From: DASVDE01 sp036381235
GTDB lineage: Bacteria; Actinomycetota; Thermoleophilia; Solirubrobacterales; 70-9
DNA length: 64,000 nt
Reading direction: 5' to 3'
Assembly: GCA_036381235.1 (NCBI GenBank)
Contig: DASVDE010000016.1
Location: 1 to 64,000 of the forward strand
Shown: piece after piece, positions 26,956 to 34,935 of the stretch
How positions within the stretch are numbered: position 1 is the stretch's first letter
Layout of the letters: every line of letters begins with the position of its first letter
Notes under the pieces: model-generated
The model's input: only the letters and a program-made list of their open reading frames with translations
Databases searched by the model: none
What the model was told of the DNA's origin: nothing
Translations under genes and position numbers: made by a program

Positions 26956-27322
26956 CGACTCCCAGCTCGCCGGCCAGCTTTGCCTGGCGTCTATCGAGTG
27001 TGTGAAGAGAGCGTCCCGTTGCGGCAGCGGTGGCGATGATCAGCAGGTCGGTTGCGGTTGTAATTCGCCGCTCCGCGCGAGCCGTGGCGAGCACTTCGCC
27101 GTAGCTCTCGGCGACGGCTTCGTCAATTGGAAGCGGCTCGAAGGCATCTCGGATCGCGACCAGTCGTGCTTGGCGGCTCCCGCGTGCGGCTGAGGTCTTT
27201 GCAAGCAGAATTCCCGCGCGCAATTCGCCGATGGTGACGACAGAGATCGCCGTTTTCTCTGGCAAGTCCAGCGTCTCTTCACCGGCGATCACAACTGAGG
27301 TGTCGAGTAGGGCGCCGCTCAA
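26939..27322 (-). CDS. vapC: PIN-domain toxin, VapC type
   Basis: Probable ribonuclease toxin of a type II toxin-antitoxin pair. The 127-aa PIN domain has its acidic residues at Asp7 (ALLDTSV), Glu33 (TIGELRAG), Asp92 (TATDLLIIATA) and Asp110 (HTLDRR), which coordinate metal. It starts with TTG eight bases downstream of the antitoxin stop, so expression is linked and probably weaker. The RNA target is not predictable. It overlaps the VOC gene tail by 17 bases. Confidence 0.85.
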   Translation of the reverse strand: MSGALLDTSVVIAGEETLDLPEKTAISVVTIGELRAGILLAKTSAARGSRQARLVAIRDAFEPLPIDEAVAESYGEVLATARAERRITTATDLLIIATAAATGRSLHTLDRRQAKLAGELGVATSPG

Positions 27323-27330
27323 CCGGCTGC

Positions 27331-27603
27331 TCAGTCGGCCCAGGGATTTTCTACCGGTGCCTCGGCGTCACGCAGACCGGCGATGTCGGCTGCGAAGTCC
27401 TCGTCGACGGGAGTCGCGGCAAGGATCTCGCGAAGCCTTGCTCCACTGACATTCGTTTGCCTCCGCGCCTCCTCAGGGGGGCCAAGGTGGGCGACTGGCC
27501 TCCCCCGCACGGTGACTGTGAACTCGGTGCCCGCCTCGGCCTCGCGCAGAATCCGCGCTACGTCGTTGCGCAGCTCCCGCTGTGGAATGCTTCGCCTAGC
27601 CAT
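27331..27603 (-). CDS. vapB: Antitoxin, Phd/YefM-like, paired with VapC
   Basis: A 90-aa protein. The N-terminal domain fits the Phd/YefM DNA-binding fold (SIPQRELRNDVARILREAEA, then TVTVRGRPVAHLGP). The acidic C-terminal tail (DEDFAADIAGLRDAEAPVEN) is what would wrap the toxin. It precedes the toxin gene. A perfect 7-bp inverted repeat directly before the ATG overlaps the -10 box, which fits autorepression by the antitoxin or the complex. Confidence 0.85.
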   Translation of the reverse strand: MARRSIPQRELRNDVARILREAEAGTEFTVTVRGRPVAHLGPPEEARRQTNVSGARLREILAATPVDEDFAADIAGLRDAEAPVENPWAD

Positions 27604-27622
27604 CTGCTACAAAGCGTAGCAG
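27604..27622. promoter_or_regulatory. Toxin-antitoxin operator/promoter
   Basis: CTGCTAC-AAAGC-GTAGCAG abuts the antitoxin ATG. On the minus strand it contains TACGCT (27613-27618), a TANNNT -10 box nine bases before the start, so repressor binding would block transcription. Confidence 0.6.
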
Positions 27623-27634
27623 TCAGGGTCTGGA

Positions 27635-29026
27635 CTACGAAAGCTTCGGGGTGCGCCAGGGCTGGGCCAGGCGCGAGGCGAGGTCGTCGGCCAGGCCGAC
27701 GACCGGGACTCGGGTTTGCTCCAGGGAGTCGCGGTCGCGGAGGGTGACGGTGTCGTCCTCCATCGTCTGATGGTCGACGGTGACGCCCCAGGGGGTGCCG
27801 ATCTCGTCCTGGCGGCGGTAGCGCTTGCCGATCGAGCCGCCCTCGTCGAACTCGGCGGGGAGGCGGGTGCGCAGCTCGTTGAAGATCTCGCGGGCCTTCT
27901 CCGGCATGCCCTCCTTGGAAACCAGCGGGAGGACGGCGACCTTGACCGGAGCGAGGCGGGGGTGGAGGCGCAGCACCGTGCGCCGGCGTCCCTCGACCTC
28001 CTCGACGTCGTAGGCGTCGACCAGGAAGGCGAGCGTGGCGCGGTCGGCGCCGGCGGCGGGCTCGATCACATGCGGGACGTAGCGCTCCTTGGTCTGCTGG
28101 TCGAAGTACTCGAGCTTCTCGCCGCTGAACTTGGCGTGCTGGGTGAGGTCGAAGTCGCCGCGGTTGGCGATTCCCTCCAGCTCCGACCAGCCGATCGGGA
28201 ACAGGTACTCGATGTCGCTGGTCGCCGAGGAGTAGTGGGAGAGCTCGTCGGTGCCGTGGGCGCGAACGCGGAGGAACTCGGGACGGATGCCGAGGTCGGT
28301 GTACCAGCGCTCGCGCTCCCCCATCCAGGTCTCATGCCACTTGGCGGCGTCTGCCGGGGGCACGAAGAACTCCATCTCCATCTGCTCGAACTCGCGGGTG
28401 CGGAAGATGAAGTTGCCGGGGGTGATCTCGTTGCGGAACGACTTGCCGATCTGGGCGATCCCGAACGGGGGCTTCTTGCGGGCGAAGCCGAGCACGTTCT
28501 TGAAGTTGATGAAGATGCCCTGCGCGGTCTCCGGCCGTAGGTAGACCTCCGAGCCCTCGCCCGCGACCGGCCCGATGTGGGTCTCGAACATCAGGTTGAA
28601 CTGGCGCGGCTCCGACAGCTCGCCGCCGCACTGCGGGCAACGCAGTTCGGCGCTCGGGTCGCCGCCCTCGGCTTCGATCGCCTCGCGCAGGTGATCCTCG
28701 CGCCAGCGCTTCTTGCACTTGCCGAGGCACTGCACGAGCGGGTCGGTGAAGCCCTCCAGGTGGCCGGAGGCCTCCCAGACCCGCGGGTGCTGGAGGATCG
28801 CCGAGTCGAGGGCGACGATGTCGTCGCGCTCCTGCAGCATGGCTCGCCACCACTCGGCTTTGACGTTGTTCTTCAGCAGCACTCCGTAGTGGCCGTAGTC
28901 ATAGGTCGAGCCGAGGCCGCCGTAGATCTCCGAGGAGGGGAAGACGAAGCCGCGCCGCTTGCAGAGCGCGACAATCTCCTCCATTGAGACCTCGGTGGGG
29001 CGCGTTTCCTCGGGGGCTGCTGCCAT
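27635..29026 (-). CDS. glyS: Glycyl-tRNA synthetase, alpha2 type
   Basis: Charges tRNA-Gly; class II synthetase of the single-chain eukaryote/actinobacterial type. The 463 residues include FPSSEIYGGLGSTYDYGHYG at the start, a four-Cys zinc module (CLGKCKKRW and CPQCGGEL), class II motif 2 (GKSFRNEITPGNFIFRTREF) and motif 3 near GVDRATL-like segments, ending with the anticodon-binding domain (VKVAVLPLVSKEG). The ATG at 29026 follows TACGGT by six bases, so a leaderless start is likely; the longer frame back to 29398 is antisense to fmdB and is rejected. Confidence 0.95.
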   Translation of the reverse strand: MAAAPEETRPTEVSMEEIVALCKRRGFVFPSSEIYGGLGSTYDYGHYGVLLKNNVKAEWWRAMLQERDDIVALDSAILQHPRVWEASGHLEGFTDPLVQCLGKCKKRWREDHLREAIEAEGGDPSAELRCPQCGGELSEPRQFNLMFETHIGPVAGEGSEVYLRPETAQGIFINFKNVLGFARKKPPFGIAQIGKSFRNEITPGNFIFRTREFEQMEMEFFVPPADAAKWHETWMGERERWYTDLGIRPEFLRVRAHGTDELSHYSSATSDIEYLFPIGWSELEGIANRGDFDLTQHAKFSGEKLEYFDQQTKERYVPHVIEPAAGADRATLAFLVDAYDVEEVEGRRRTVLRLHPRLAPVKVAVLPLVSKEGMPEKAREIFNELRTRLPAEFDEGGSIGKRYRRQDEIGTPWGVTVDHQTMEDDTVTLRDRDSLEQTRVPVVGLADDLASRLAQPWRTPKLS

Positions 29027-29032
29027 GCCGGA

Positions 29033-29038
29033 ACCGTA
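29033..29038 (-). promoter_or_regulatory. -10 box of glyS (leaderless)
   Basis: TACGGT on the minus strand, six bases, then ATG. Confidence 0.45.
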
Positions 29039-29062
29039 CCTGCTGCGATAATCCCGCCCGCT

Positions 29063-29368
29063 GTGCCTATCTACGAGTACAAGTGCGACAACGGCCACGT
29101 CTTCGACGTGATCCAGAAGATGGCCGACGAACCGCTGACCGAGTGCCAGGAGTGCGGCGCTCCCGCGGTGCGCGTCCTGCACCCGGTCGCTGTCCACTTC
29201 AAGGGCTCGGGCTTCTACAACACCGACTACGGCAAGAAGAAGAAGGGCGGCGGCGATGGTGCCGGCGCGAAGGACTCGAGTAACGGCAGCTCCGCAGAGA
29301 AGGCGGGGGAGTCGAAGGCCGATAAGGCCACCTCGACGGTGCCTCGCGAAGCGGGCACCGCAGAGTAA
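29063..29368 (+). CDS. FmdB-family zinc-ribbon-like protein
   Basis: A 101-aa protein beginning MPIYEYKCDNGHVFDVIQKM, the classic FmdB/CxxC_CXXC_SSSS start. The second pair CQECG is intact, but in the first knuckle the usual second Cys is missing: Cys8 is followed by DNGH, so His12 may replace it or metal binding may be weak. The C-terminal half is a Gly/Lys/Ser/Ala-rich low-complexity tail. It is divergent from glyS with a GATAAT box ten bases before the GTG. Such proteins are thought to be regulatory; the function is not established. Confidence 0.8.
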   Translation: MPIYEYKCDNGHVFDVIQKMADEPLTECQECGAPAVRVLHPVAVHFKGSGFYNTDYGKKKKGGGDGAGAKDSSNGSSAEKAGESKADKATSTVPREAGTAE

Positions 29369-29373
29369 TTCCT

Positions 29374-29413
29374 GCCGCGAAGCGGCACTCGGTTCCACCG
29401 CCGAAGGCGGTGG
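29374..29413. terminator. Double hairpin between convergent fmdB-like and LCP genes
   Basis: GCCGC-GAA-GCGGC (29374-29386) and CCACCGCC-GAA-GGCGGTGG (29395-29413), both with GAA loops and no U-tract. They lie between two 3' ends and likely stop transcription from both sides. Confidence 0.6.
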
Positions 29414-29434
29414 TGGGCATCCGGCGAGGGGCCC

Positions 29435-30670
29435 TTATCGGCCCAGCAGCTTCTTGACGGCTCGGCGCCGCTCGGATTCCGGCACCTCGATGCTGCCGTC
29501 CGGGCCGTCGAAATCGCAGCCGGAGTTCGCCCCCTGGCAGAGGACGTCGGCCTTCGAGTCGCCGCCGATCGCCGCCGCCAGGATCAGCTGCGGCATCGTG
29601 AAGAAGCCCATGTCGCTGACGAACGCCTGCGGCGCCGCCCAGCCGATGATCGGCCCCTTGACGAAGTTGTACGGGAGTCGGAGGGGGTCGGTGAGCCGGC
29701 CCTTGATGCCACTGATCACCGCCTGCTGGGCAGCGGCGCGGTCAACGTCGTTGTAGCCGAGGCTGTAGGCGCTGCGTCCCGGCCCCGGACACTCGCTGGG
29801 CTTGCGGATGCGGGCGTAGGTCAGCGCTTGCTCGCCGTCGAGCGTGTTCTCACCTTTGCCGAGGCGCAGCGTGTAGCCGCCCTGGCCGCCTCCGGCGCCG
29901 CCGGCGATGTCGGCGCAGAGCTTGTGGGGGACGTCGACGGTGACGCCGCCGACGGCGTCGATCAGCTCCTCGAAGCCGGTGAAATCGACGATCGCGACGT
30001 GGTCGACCTCGATTCCGAGGAAGTCCTCGACCGCCTGGATCTGCGCCCCCGCGCCGCCGAACGCGTAGGCCGCATTGATCTTCGTCGGGCTCTGATCGGG
30101 GATCTCTGCGTAGACGTCGCGGGGAATCGAGAGTTTGCGGAAGGCGCCGCCGCCGGCGCGGATCAGCATCAGCGTGTCGGCGCGGAACTCTCCCACCGAG
30201 CAGTCGCCGTGCGGCGCCTCGCCTCGCTGCTGCTGCTTGTAGCACTCCTCCGAAGGCGCCGCCCCCGGCTCCTGGGTGTCGGGCGGGCGGGCGTCCGTTC
30301 CCATGACCAGGATCGTCTGCGCGGTCGGCAGCAGCAGCGGGTTGCCGTGCAGTGCCGACTTGGCATCGCCGGAGAGCTTGAAAGCCTGCAGCTGGGCGGA
30401 GACCGCAAAGGCGAGGAAGCTGAGCGCGATCCAGCCCGCGGCGGCGATCCCGACCCACTTGAGGACCCGCTTGCCGGTCCAGCGACGCCCCGGCGCCGGT
30501 CGCTCCCGGCCGAGCCGCACATCCCGCTCCGGCTGCTTCGAAGGTCGCTTGCGCAGCTCTCGCAGGTTGGAGAGGTCGGGGGTCCGCAGTCGGGACATGA
30601 GGCCCCTGCGGGAGCGGTAGACCTTGTACTCGGGCCGCTCCGGGGGCTGCTGCTCGCGGTCGTTGGCCAT
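29435..30670 (-). CDS. LytR-CpsA-Psr (LCP) family cell-wall ligase
   Basis: Membrane-anchored enzyme that attaches polymers carried on undecaprenyl phosphate to peptidoglycan. In the 411-aa product the cytoplasmic N-terminus is long and very basic (about 75 residues), then one TM helix (about 80-100), then the LCP domain outside: LVMGTDAR, FRADTLMLIRAGGG, LSIPRDVYAEIPDQSPTKIN with the pyrophosphate-binding arginine, and ALTYARIRK with the second arginine cluster. Four extra cysteines lie in the domain. I chose ATG at 30670; longer frames back to 30901 are antisense to the ROK kinase. It is divergent from that kinase. Confidence 0.9.
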   Translation of the reverse strand: MANDREQQPPERPEYKVYRSRRGLMSRLRTPDLSNLRELRKRPSKQPERDVRLGRERPAPGRRWTGKRVLKWVGIAAAGWIALSFLAFAVSAQLQAFKLSGDAKSALHGNPLLLPTAQTILVMGTDARPPDTQEPGAAPSEECYKQQQRGEAPHGDCSVGEFRADTLMLIRAGGGAFRKLSIPRDVYAEIPDQSPTKINAAYAFGGAGAQIQAVEDFLGIEVDHVAIVDFTGFEELIDAVGGVTVDVPHKLCADIAGGAGGGQGGYTLRLGKGENTLDGEQALTYARIRKPSECPGPGRSAYSLGYNDVDRAAAQQAVISGIKGRLTDPLRLPYNFVKGPIIGWAAPQAFVSDMGFFTMPQLILAAAIGGDSKADVLCQGANSGCDFDGPDGSIEVPESERRRAVKKLLGR

Positions 30671-30734
30671 GAAAGACTCCGGAGATGATGCCTGTGCCCG
30701 CGGTCGCCTGCCTCCAGCCCACCCCGACTTTCTC

Positions 30735-31697
30735 GTGAGTGCAGGGGAAGTGATCGGCGTCGACCTGGGCGGGACGAAGGCGCTGGTTGGCGTCGTCGAC
30801 TCCGAAGCGAAGGTGCTCTGGGAGAGCCGCGAGGCCTCGACCGGGCAGAGCGAGGAGGAGCTGCTGGAGCTTCTGGTGCGCGAAATCGACCAGGCGCGCA
30901 AGGCTCACCCCGAGGCCTCCGCGGTCGGACTCGGCATTCCGGCGACGATCGACCACGAGCACGGGGTCGCCGTTGCCGCGGTCAATCTGCCGATCGCCGA
31001 CATGCCGATCCGCGACGCTGTCTCCGAGCGCACCGGCCTTCCCGTCGTCGTCGACAACGACGCCAACGTCGCGGCGCTCGCCGAGTACCTGTACGGGGCG
31101 GCGCGCGGCGCCCGCAGCGCGGTGATGCTGACTATCGGGACCGGGATCGGCGGCGGCCTGATCCTCGGCGGCGAGGTCTATCGCGGCTCGACCGGCGCCG
31201 GGGCGGAGCTGGGCCACACCGTGATCGACATGAACGGCCCCCGCTGTCAGGGCAACTGCCCCGGACGCGGCTGCGTCGAGACGCTCGCCTCCGGGACCGC
31301 GCTCGGTCGCGAGGGGCGGGCGGCCGCCGAGCGCGAGCCTGGCTCTGCCCTGGGGAAGCTCGCTGCCGCGGGCAAGGAGATCGACGGCAGGGCGGTGACC
31401 GAGGCGGCACTCGCAGGCGACGCAACCTCGATCGCGGTCTTCGACCTGATCGGCACCCGGCTCGGCGTCGCCCTCGCCAGCTTCGCCAACATCTTCGAGC
31501 CGGACAAGATCGTCATCGGGGGCGGGGTGATCGCCGCCGGCGACCTGCTGCTGGAGCCGGCGCGCCGCGAGTTGCGCTCCCGAGCGCTTCGCCCGATGGA
31601 TCGCACGCCGGTCCTCGCCGCCCAGTTGGGCCCGGATGCCGGGATGGTCGGGGCTGCCGCGATGGCTCGGATCGAGCTCGAACGGGGCAGCGGCTGA
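30735..31697 (+). CDS. ROK-family sugar kinase, probable glucokinase
   Basis: Phosphorylates glucose or another hexose. The 320-aa protein has the ATP motif GVDLGGTKALVGVV at the start, NDANVAALAEYLYGAARG with the catalytic aspartate, TIGTGIGGGLILGGEVYRG, GAELGHTVI, and a zinc-site region RCQGNCPGRGCVE. That Cys cluster is diagnostic of ROK. The GTG at 30735 puts the first strand right at the N-terminus; an ATG at 30669 would overlap the divergent LCP start. rsmI begins on its last base (TGATG). Glucokinase is the likeliest activity, but ROK kinases vary. Confidence 0.87.
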   Translation: MSAGEVIGVDLGGTKALVGVVDSEAKVLWESREASTGQSEEELLELLVREIDQARKAHPEASAVGLGIPATIDHEHGVAVAAVNLPIADMPIRDAVSERTGLPVVVDNDANVAALAEYLYGAARGARSAVMLTIGTGIGGGLILGGEVYRGSTGAGAELGHTVIDMNGPRCQGNCPGRGCVETLASGTALGREGRAAAEREPGSALGKLAAAGKEIDGRAVTEAALAGDATSIAVFDLIGTRLGVALASFANIFEPDKIVIGGGVIAAGDLLLEPARRELRSRALRPMDRTPVLAAQLGPDAGMVGAAAMARIELERGSG

Positions 31698-32524
31698 TGC
31701 CTGGGATGCTGATTGTCTGTCCGACTCCGATCGGCAACCTCGACGATGTCTCGCCGCGGGTCCGCGATGCCCTCGTCGGTGCCGACTACATCGCCTGCGA
31801 GGACACGCGCCGCACCGGAGGTCTGCTCGACAAGCTCGGCATCCGCCCTGCGCCCCCCCTCGTTTCCAACCACGAGGGAAATGAGGCGGCCCGCGCCGTC
31901 GAGCTGTCACAGCGCATCGAGCGCGGCGACACGGTCGTTCTCGTCTCCGACGCGGGGATGCCGGCGATCTCCGACCCCGGCTACCGGCTTATTCGGCGCT
32001 GCATCGACCGGGCTCTGGAGGTGACGGTGCTTCCGGGGCCCTCGGTGGTGCCGGTGGCACTGGTCGCCTCCGGCCTGCCGACCGACCGCTGGCGCTTCGA
32101 GGGCTTCCTGCCCAAGCGCGCCGGGGAGATGGAGCGGGTGCTGCGCTCGGCCGAGACCGTCGTCGCCTTCGAGTCTCCCCGTCGGGTCGGAGAATCGCTG
32201 GCGGCGCTGGCGGCGATCGCTCCGGACCGCCCCGCCGCGGTTTGCCGTGAGCTGACCAAGATGCACGAGGAGGTCGCCCGCGGCACCCTCGGCGAGCTTG
32301 CGCGGCGCTTCCGCGGCGACGTCAAGGGGGAGATCGTGCTGGTGATCGGCCCGGCCAAGTCCGACGAGCACGACCAGGACATCGGCTTTGCCGTCGACGC
32401 GCTGCGCCACCTGGTCCAGTCCGGCGCCAGGCCGCGCGCCGCGGCAAGCGTCGTCGCGGCGCTGACCGGCACCCGCGCCAACGACCTCTACCGTGCCCTT
32501 ACCGGCCGCGAGGCGCGGCAGTGA
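31697..32524 (+). CDS. rsmI: 16S rRNA (cytidine-1402 2'-O)-methyltransferase
   Basis: Methylates the ribose of C1402 in the ribosomal decoding centre. The 275-aa protein carries the tetrapyrrole-methylase-type fold of RsmI: LIVCPTPIGNLDDVSPR at the N-terminus, ACEDTRRTGGLLD, SNHEGNE, VVLVSDAGMPAISDPGYRLI, and VLPGPSVVPVALVASGL. Its ATG overlaps the kinase stop by one base. rsmI next to metG and tatD is the old Gram-positive order. Confidence 0.95.
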   Translation: MPGMLIVCPTPIGNLDDVSPRVRDALVGADYIACEDTRRTGGLLDKLGIRPAPPLVSNHEGNEAARAVELSQRIERGDTVVLVSDAGMPAISDPGYRLIRRCIDRALEVTVLPGPSVVPVALVASGLPTDRWRFEGFLPKRAGEMERVLRSAETVVAFESPRRVGESLAALAAIAPDRPAAVCRELTKMHEEVARGTLGELARRFRGDVKGEIVLVIGPAKSDEHDQDIGFAVDALRHLVQSGARPRAAASVVAALTGTRANDLYRALTGREARQ

Positions 32525-32535
32525 CCCTCTACCTC

Positions 32536-32541
32536 TAGCCT
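32536..32541 (+). promoter_or_regulatory. -10 box of metG (leaderless)
   Basis: TAGCCT, eight bases, then GTG 32550. Confidence 0.45.
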
Positions 32542-32549
32542 GCGCCCTC

Positions 32550-34055
32550 GTGTCGTTCTACGTCACAACCCCGATCTACTACGTCAATGCCGAGCCGCAC
32601 CTCGGCCACGCCTACTCGACCATGGCGGCGGACGTGCTGGCCCGCCACATGCGCCAGCGTGGCGAGGACGTCTTCTTCCTCACCGGCACCGACGAGCACG
32701 GCGAGCCGATCGAGCTGGCCGCCGAGCGCGAGGGGATCGACCCGCAGGAGCTTGCCGACCGCAACGCCGCCAAGTTCCGCGAGCTGATGCCGATCATCGG
32801 CGCGACCAACGACTTCTTCATCCGCACCTCCGATCCCCGCCACAAAGAGAAGGTCGCGGAGATCATGCAGCGCGTCTACGACAACGGCTGGGTGACGAAG
32901 GGGACGTATGAGGGCTGGTACTGCCCGCGCTGCGCCGACTTCAAAACCGAGCGGGAGCTGGGCCCCGGCAACACCTGCCCGATCCACGAGATCGAGCTGG
33001 AGAAGGTGCGGGAGGAGAACTGGTTCTTTCGGCTCTCCGCCTTTCAGGAGCGGCTCGAGGCTCTGTATGAGGAGCGGCCCGACTTCGTCGTCCCCGAGTT
33101 CCGCCGCAACGAGGCGGTCGCCTTCATCAAGGGCGGGCTGGAGGACGTCTCGCTCTCGCGGCCGAAGCTGAAGTGGGGGATGGAACTGCCCTGGGACCCG
33201 GGCCAGCGCATGTACGTGTGGTTCGACGCGCTGCTCAACTACGTGACGGCGCTGACCTTCGCCCGCGAGGAGGAGGACCTGACCGACCGTTACTGGCCGG
33301 CCGACCTGCACGTGATGGCGAAGGACATCCTCAAGTTCCACGCGGTGATCTGGCCGGCGCTGCTCTGGGCGGCGGACCTGGAGCCGCCGAAGCGGATGGC
33401 GATCCACGGCTACCTGCTGATGGGCGAGAAGAAGATGTCGAAGAGCCTTGGCAATGTGCTCGATCCGTTCGAGGTGATCGACCGCTTCGGCGCCGACGCC
33501 CTGCGCTTCTACTGCTTCCGCGAGGTCAGCTTCGGGGGGGACGGCTCGATCTCCACCGCCGGCTTCGAGGCCCGTTACGAGACCGAGTTGGCCAACGACT
33601 ACGGCAACCTGGCGAGCCGGGTGCTGGCGATGGTCGACCGCTACCGGGACGGGGTCGTGCCAAAGGCTGCCGTCGACGCCGTGCTGGAGGAGGACTTCGC
33701 GGGGGCGGTCGGCCGCTTCAGCGAGCTGCTCGATCGCGCCGAGCTGACCCAGGCGCTGGAGGAGGCCTGGAAGCTGGTGCGGCGCCTCAACCGCTTCGTC
33801 GAGGAGACCAAGCCGTGGGAGCTGGCAAAGGACGAGGCCGACCCCGAGCGCCTCGACGAGGTCCTCTACAACCTGGCCGAGGGGCTGCGAGTGACGACCC
33901 TGCTCCTCGTCCCCTACTTGCCTGACACAAGCGAGCGGCTGCTGGCCGCGCTCGGCGAGGAGCGCCGTGAGCTGGCCGAGCTGGGCTCCAGGCCCGGCGG
34001 TCAGAAGATCGAGCGCCTGCCGCCTCTCTTCCCCAAGATCGAAGCCCCGGCCTGA
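32550..34055 (+). CDS. metG: Methionyl-tRNA synthetase
   Basis: Charges initiator and elongator tRNA-Met. The 501-aa class I synthetase has its HIGH-type motif as HLGH at residues 17-20, the connective-peptide zinc knuckle (CPRCADFK then CPIHEIE), KMSKS at 295-299, and the anticodon-binding helix bundle to the end. The C-terminal tRNA-binding/dimer domain seen in some bacteria is absent. The GTG start is eight bases after a TAGCCT -10 box. The last 269 bases are overlapped on the other strand by the extended phosphoesterase frame. Confidence 0.96.
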   Translation: MSFYVTTPIYYVNAEPHLGHAYSTMAADVLARHMRQRGEDVFFLTGTDEHGEPIELAAEREGIDPQELADRNAAKFRELMPIIGATNDFFIRTSDPRHKEKVAEIMQRVYDNGWVTKGTYEGWYCPRCADFKTERELGPGNTCPIHEIELEKVREENWFFRLSAFQERLEALYEERPDFVVPEFRRNEAVAFIKGGLEDVSLSRPKLKWGMELPWDPGQRMYVWFDALLNYVTALTFAREEEDLTDRYWPADLHVMAKDILKFHAVIWPALLWAADLEPPKRMAIHGYLLMGEKKMSKSLGNVLDPFEVIDRFGADALRFYCFREVSFGGDGSISTAGFEARYETELANDYGNLASRVLAMVDRYRDGVVPKAAVDAVLEEDFAGAVGRFSELLDRAELTQALEEAWKLVRRLNRFVEETKPWELAKDEADPERLDEVLYNLAEGLRVTTLLLVPYLPDTSERLLAALGEERRELAELGSRPGGQKIERLPPLFPKIEAPA

Positions 34056-34935
34056 GGGCGGCGCTCAACGAGTGGGCGCCACGCGCATTGCGCAGCCGTG
34101 GGAGCCCGAAGAGGTCTTCGATCGTCGCCAGCAGCGAGTAGTGATCGAAGGGACGCCGTAGGCGCGCGCCGCGGCGAGCAGACGGGCCGATCAGCACCGT
34201 CATCACCCGCCCGCCGCCGGCGCGCCCGCAGCAGCCTGTATCGGATGTTCCCTCGTCGAATGTGATCGCGAGCAGCCCATGCGGTCCCAATTGCCGCACG
34301 ATCCGTGGCACGAGCTCGGCCAGGTGACGGTCGGCGACCTCGATGCCGCAGTCGTGGGCGTCGTTGCAGACGCCCGGGCTGAGCCAGGCGAAGTGGGGTA
34401 GGGAGCGGCGTCGCAGGTCCTGCACGAGGCGTGTGGACGGAACAACCCGTGCGCAGCGGCGGGGCACCGAAGTCAGAGAGGGGAAGTACGCGAATGGGTT
34501 GTGGCGCTTCACGTAGTCGCCGGCAGCGGCTCCGGTGAAGCAGCTATGGGGCATGTCCTCCATGTAGGCACGCCAAGAGATGCCCGCCCGGGAGAGCTGC
34601 AGGGCCAGGTTTTGCCCAGTCGCGTTGCAGTCAAGGCAGTTCTCGGCGATGCCAAACGTCGATCCGCCGAGCAGGGCGAGGTAGTTGGGCAGCGAGGGGT
34701 GGGTCACCGCGAAGTAGTGGGTGGCGAGCACGCCGCGCTTCGCGAGCCCGTTGAGGAATGGCGCCTCGGGGTTGCCGATCACCTCGCTGAATTCGTGATT
34801 CTCGAGGACGATCAGGACCGCACGTGAGGGTGGCGCCTCGCCGGCTGTCCCGACCGAGGGCAGTGTCGCCGCCGAGGCGAGCCAGGCGAGCGCGATCGAC
34901 GCGAGCGCTGCGGCCGGCAGGCGACTACGCGGCAA
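33787..34935 (-). CDS. Secreted phosphoesterase/acid-phosphatase-like protein with runaway C-terminus
   Basis: Alkaline-phosphatase-superfamily (phospholipase C/AcpA-like) protein. In the 382 residues a signal peptide is likely (ALASIALAWLASAATL near 10-25). Then follow VLIVLENHEFSEVIGNPEAP with the catalytic region, FAVTHPSLPNYLALLGGS with the metal/nucleophile Thr-Ser pair, and LLAITFDEGTSD with the second metal site. Cysteines in NCLDCN and TGCCGRAG suggest disulfides, as expected outside the cell. The recognisable domain ends near LLATIEDLFGLPRLRNA; the final 85 or so residues are Arg/Pro-rich and antisense to metG, so a stop seems to have been lost. Its start overlaps the lactate-oxidase-like gene by 11 bases. 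Confidence 0.75.
   Translation of the reverse strand: MPRSRLPAAALASIALAWLASAATLPSVGTAGEAPPSRAVLIVLENHEFSEVIGNPEAPFLNGLAKRGVLATHYFAVTHPSLPNYLALLGGSTFGIAENCLDCNATGQNLALQLSRAGISWRAYMEDMPHSCFTGAAAGDYVKRHNPFAYFPSLTSVPRRCARVVPSTRLVQDLRRRSLPHFAWLSPGVCNDAHDCGIEVADRHLAELVPRIVRQLGPHGLLAITFDEGTSDTGCCGRAGGGRVMTVLIGPSARRGARLRRPFDHYSLLATIEDLFGLPRLRNARGAHSLSAALRPGLRSWGREAAGARSSDRRAWSPARPAHGAPRRARPAAARLCQASRGRGAGSSLAAPRPGCRGPRRGARGRPRPLPAPTAWSPRRSG

Noticed and set aside
33800..34060. Arg/Pro-rich C-terminal region of the phosphoesterase as a real domain
   Set aside because: It is exactly antisense to conserved metG codons and has no domain pattern.
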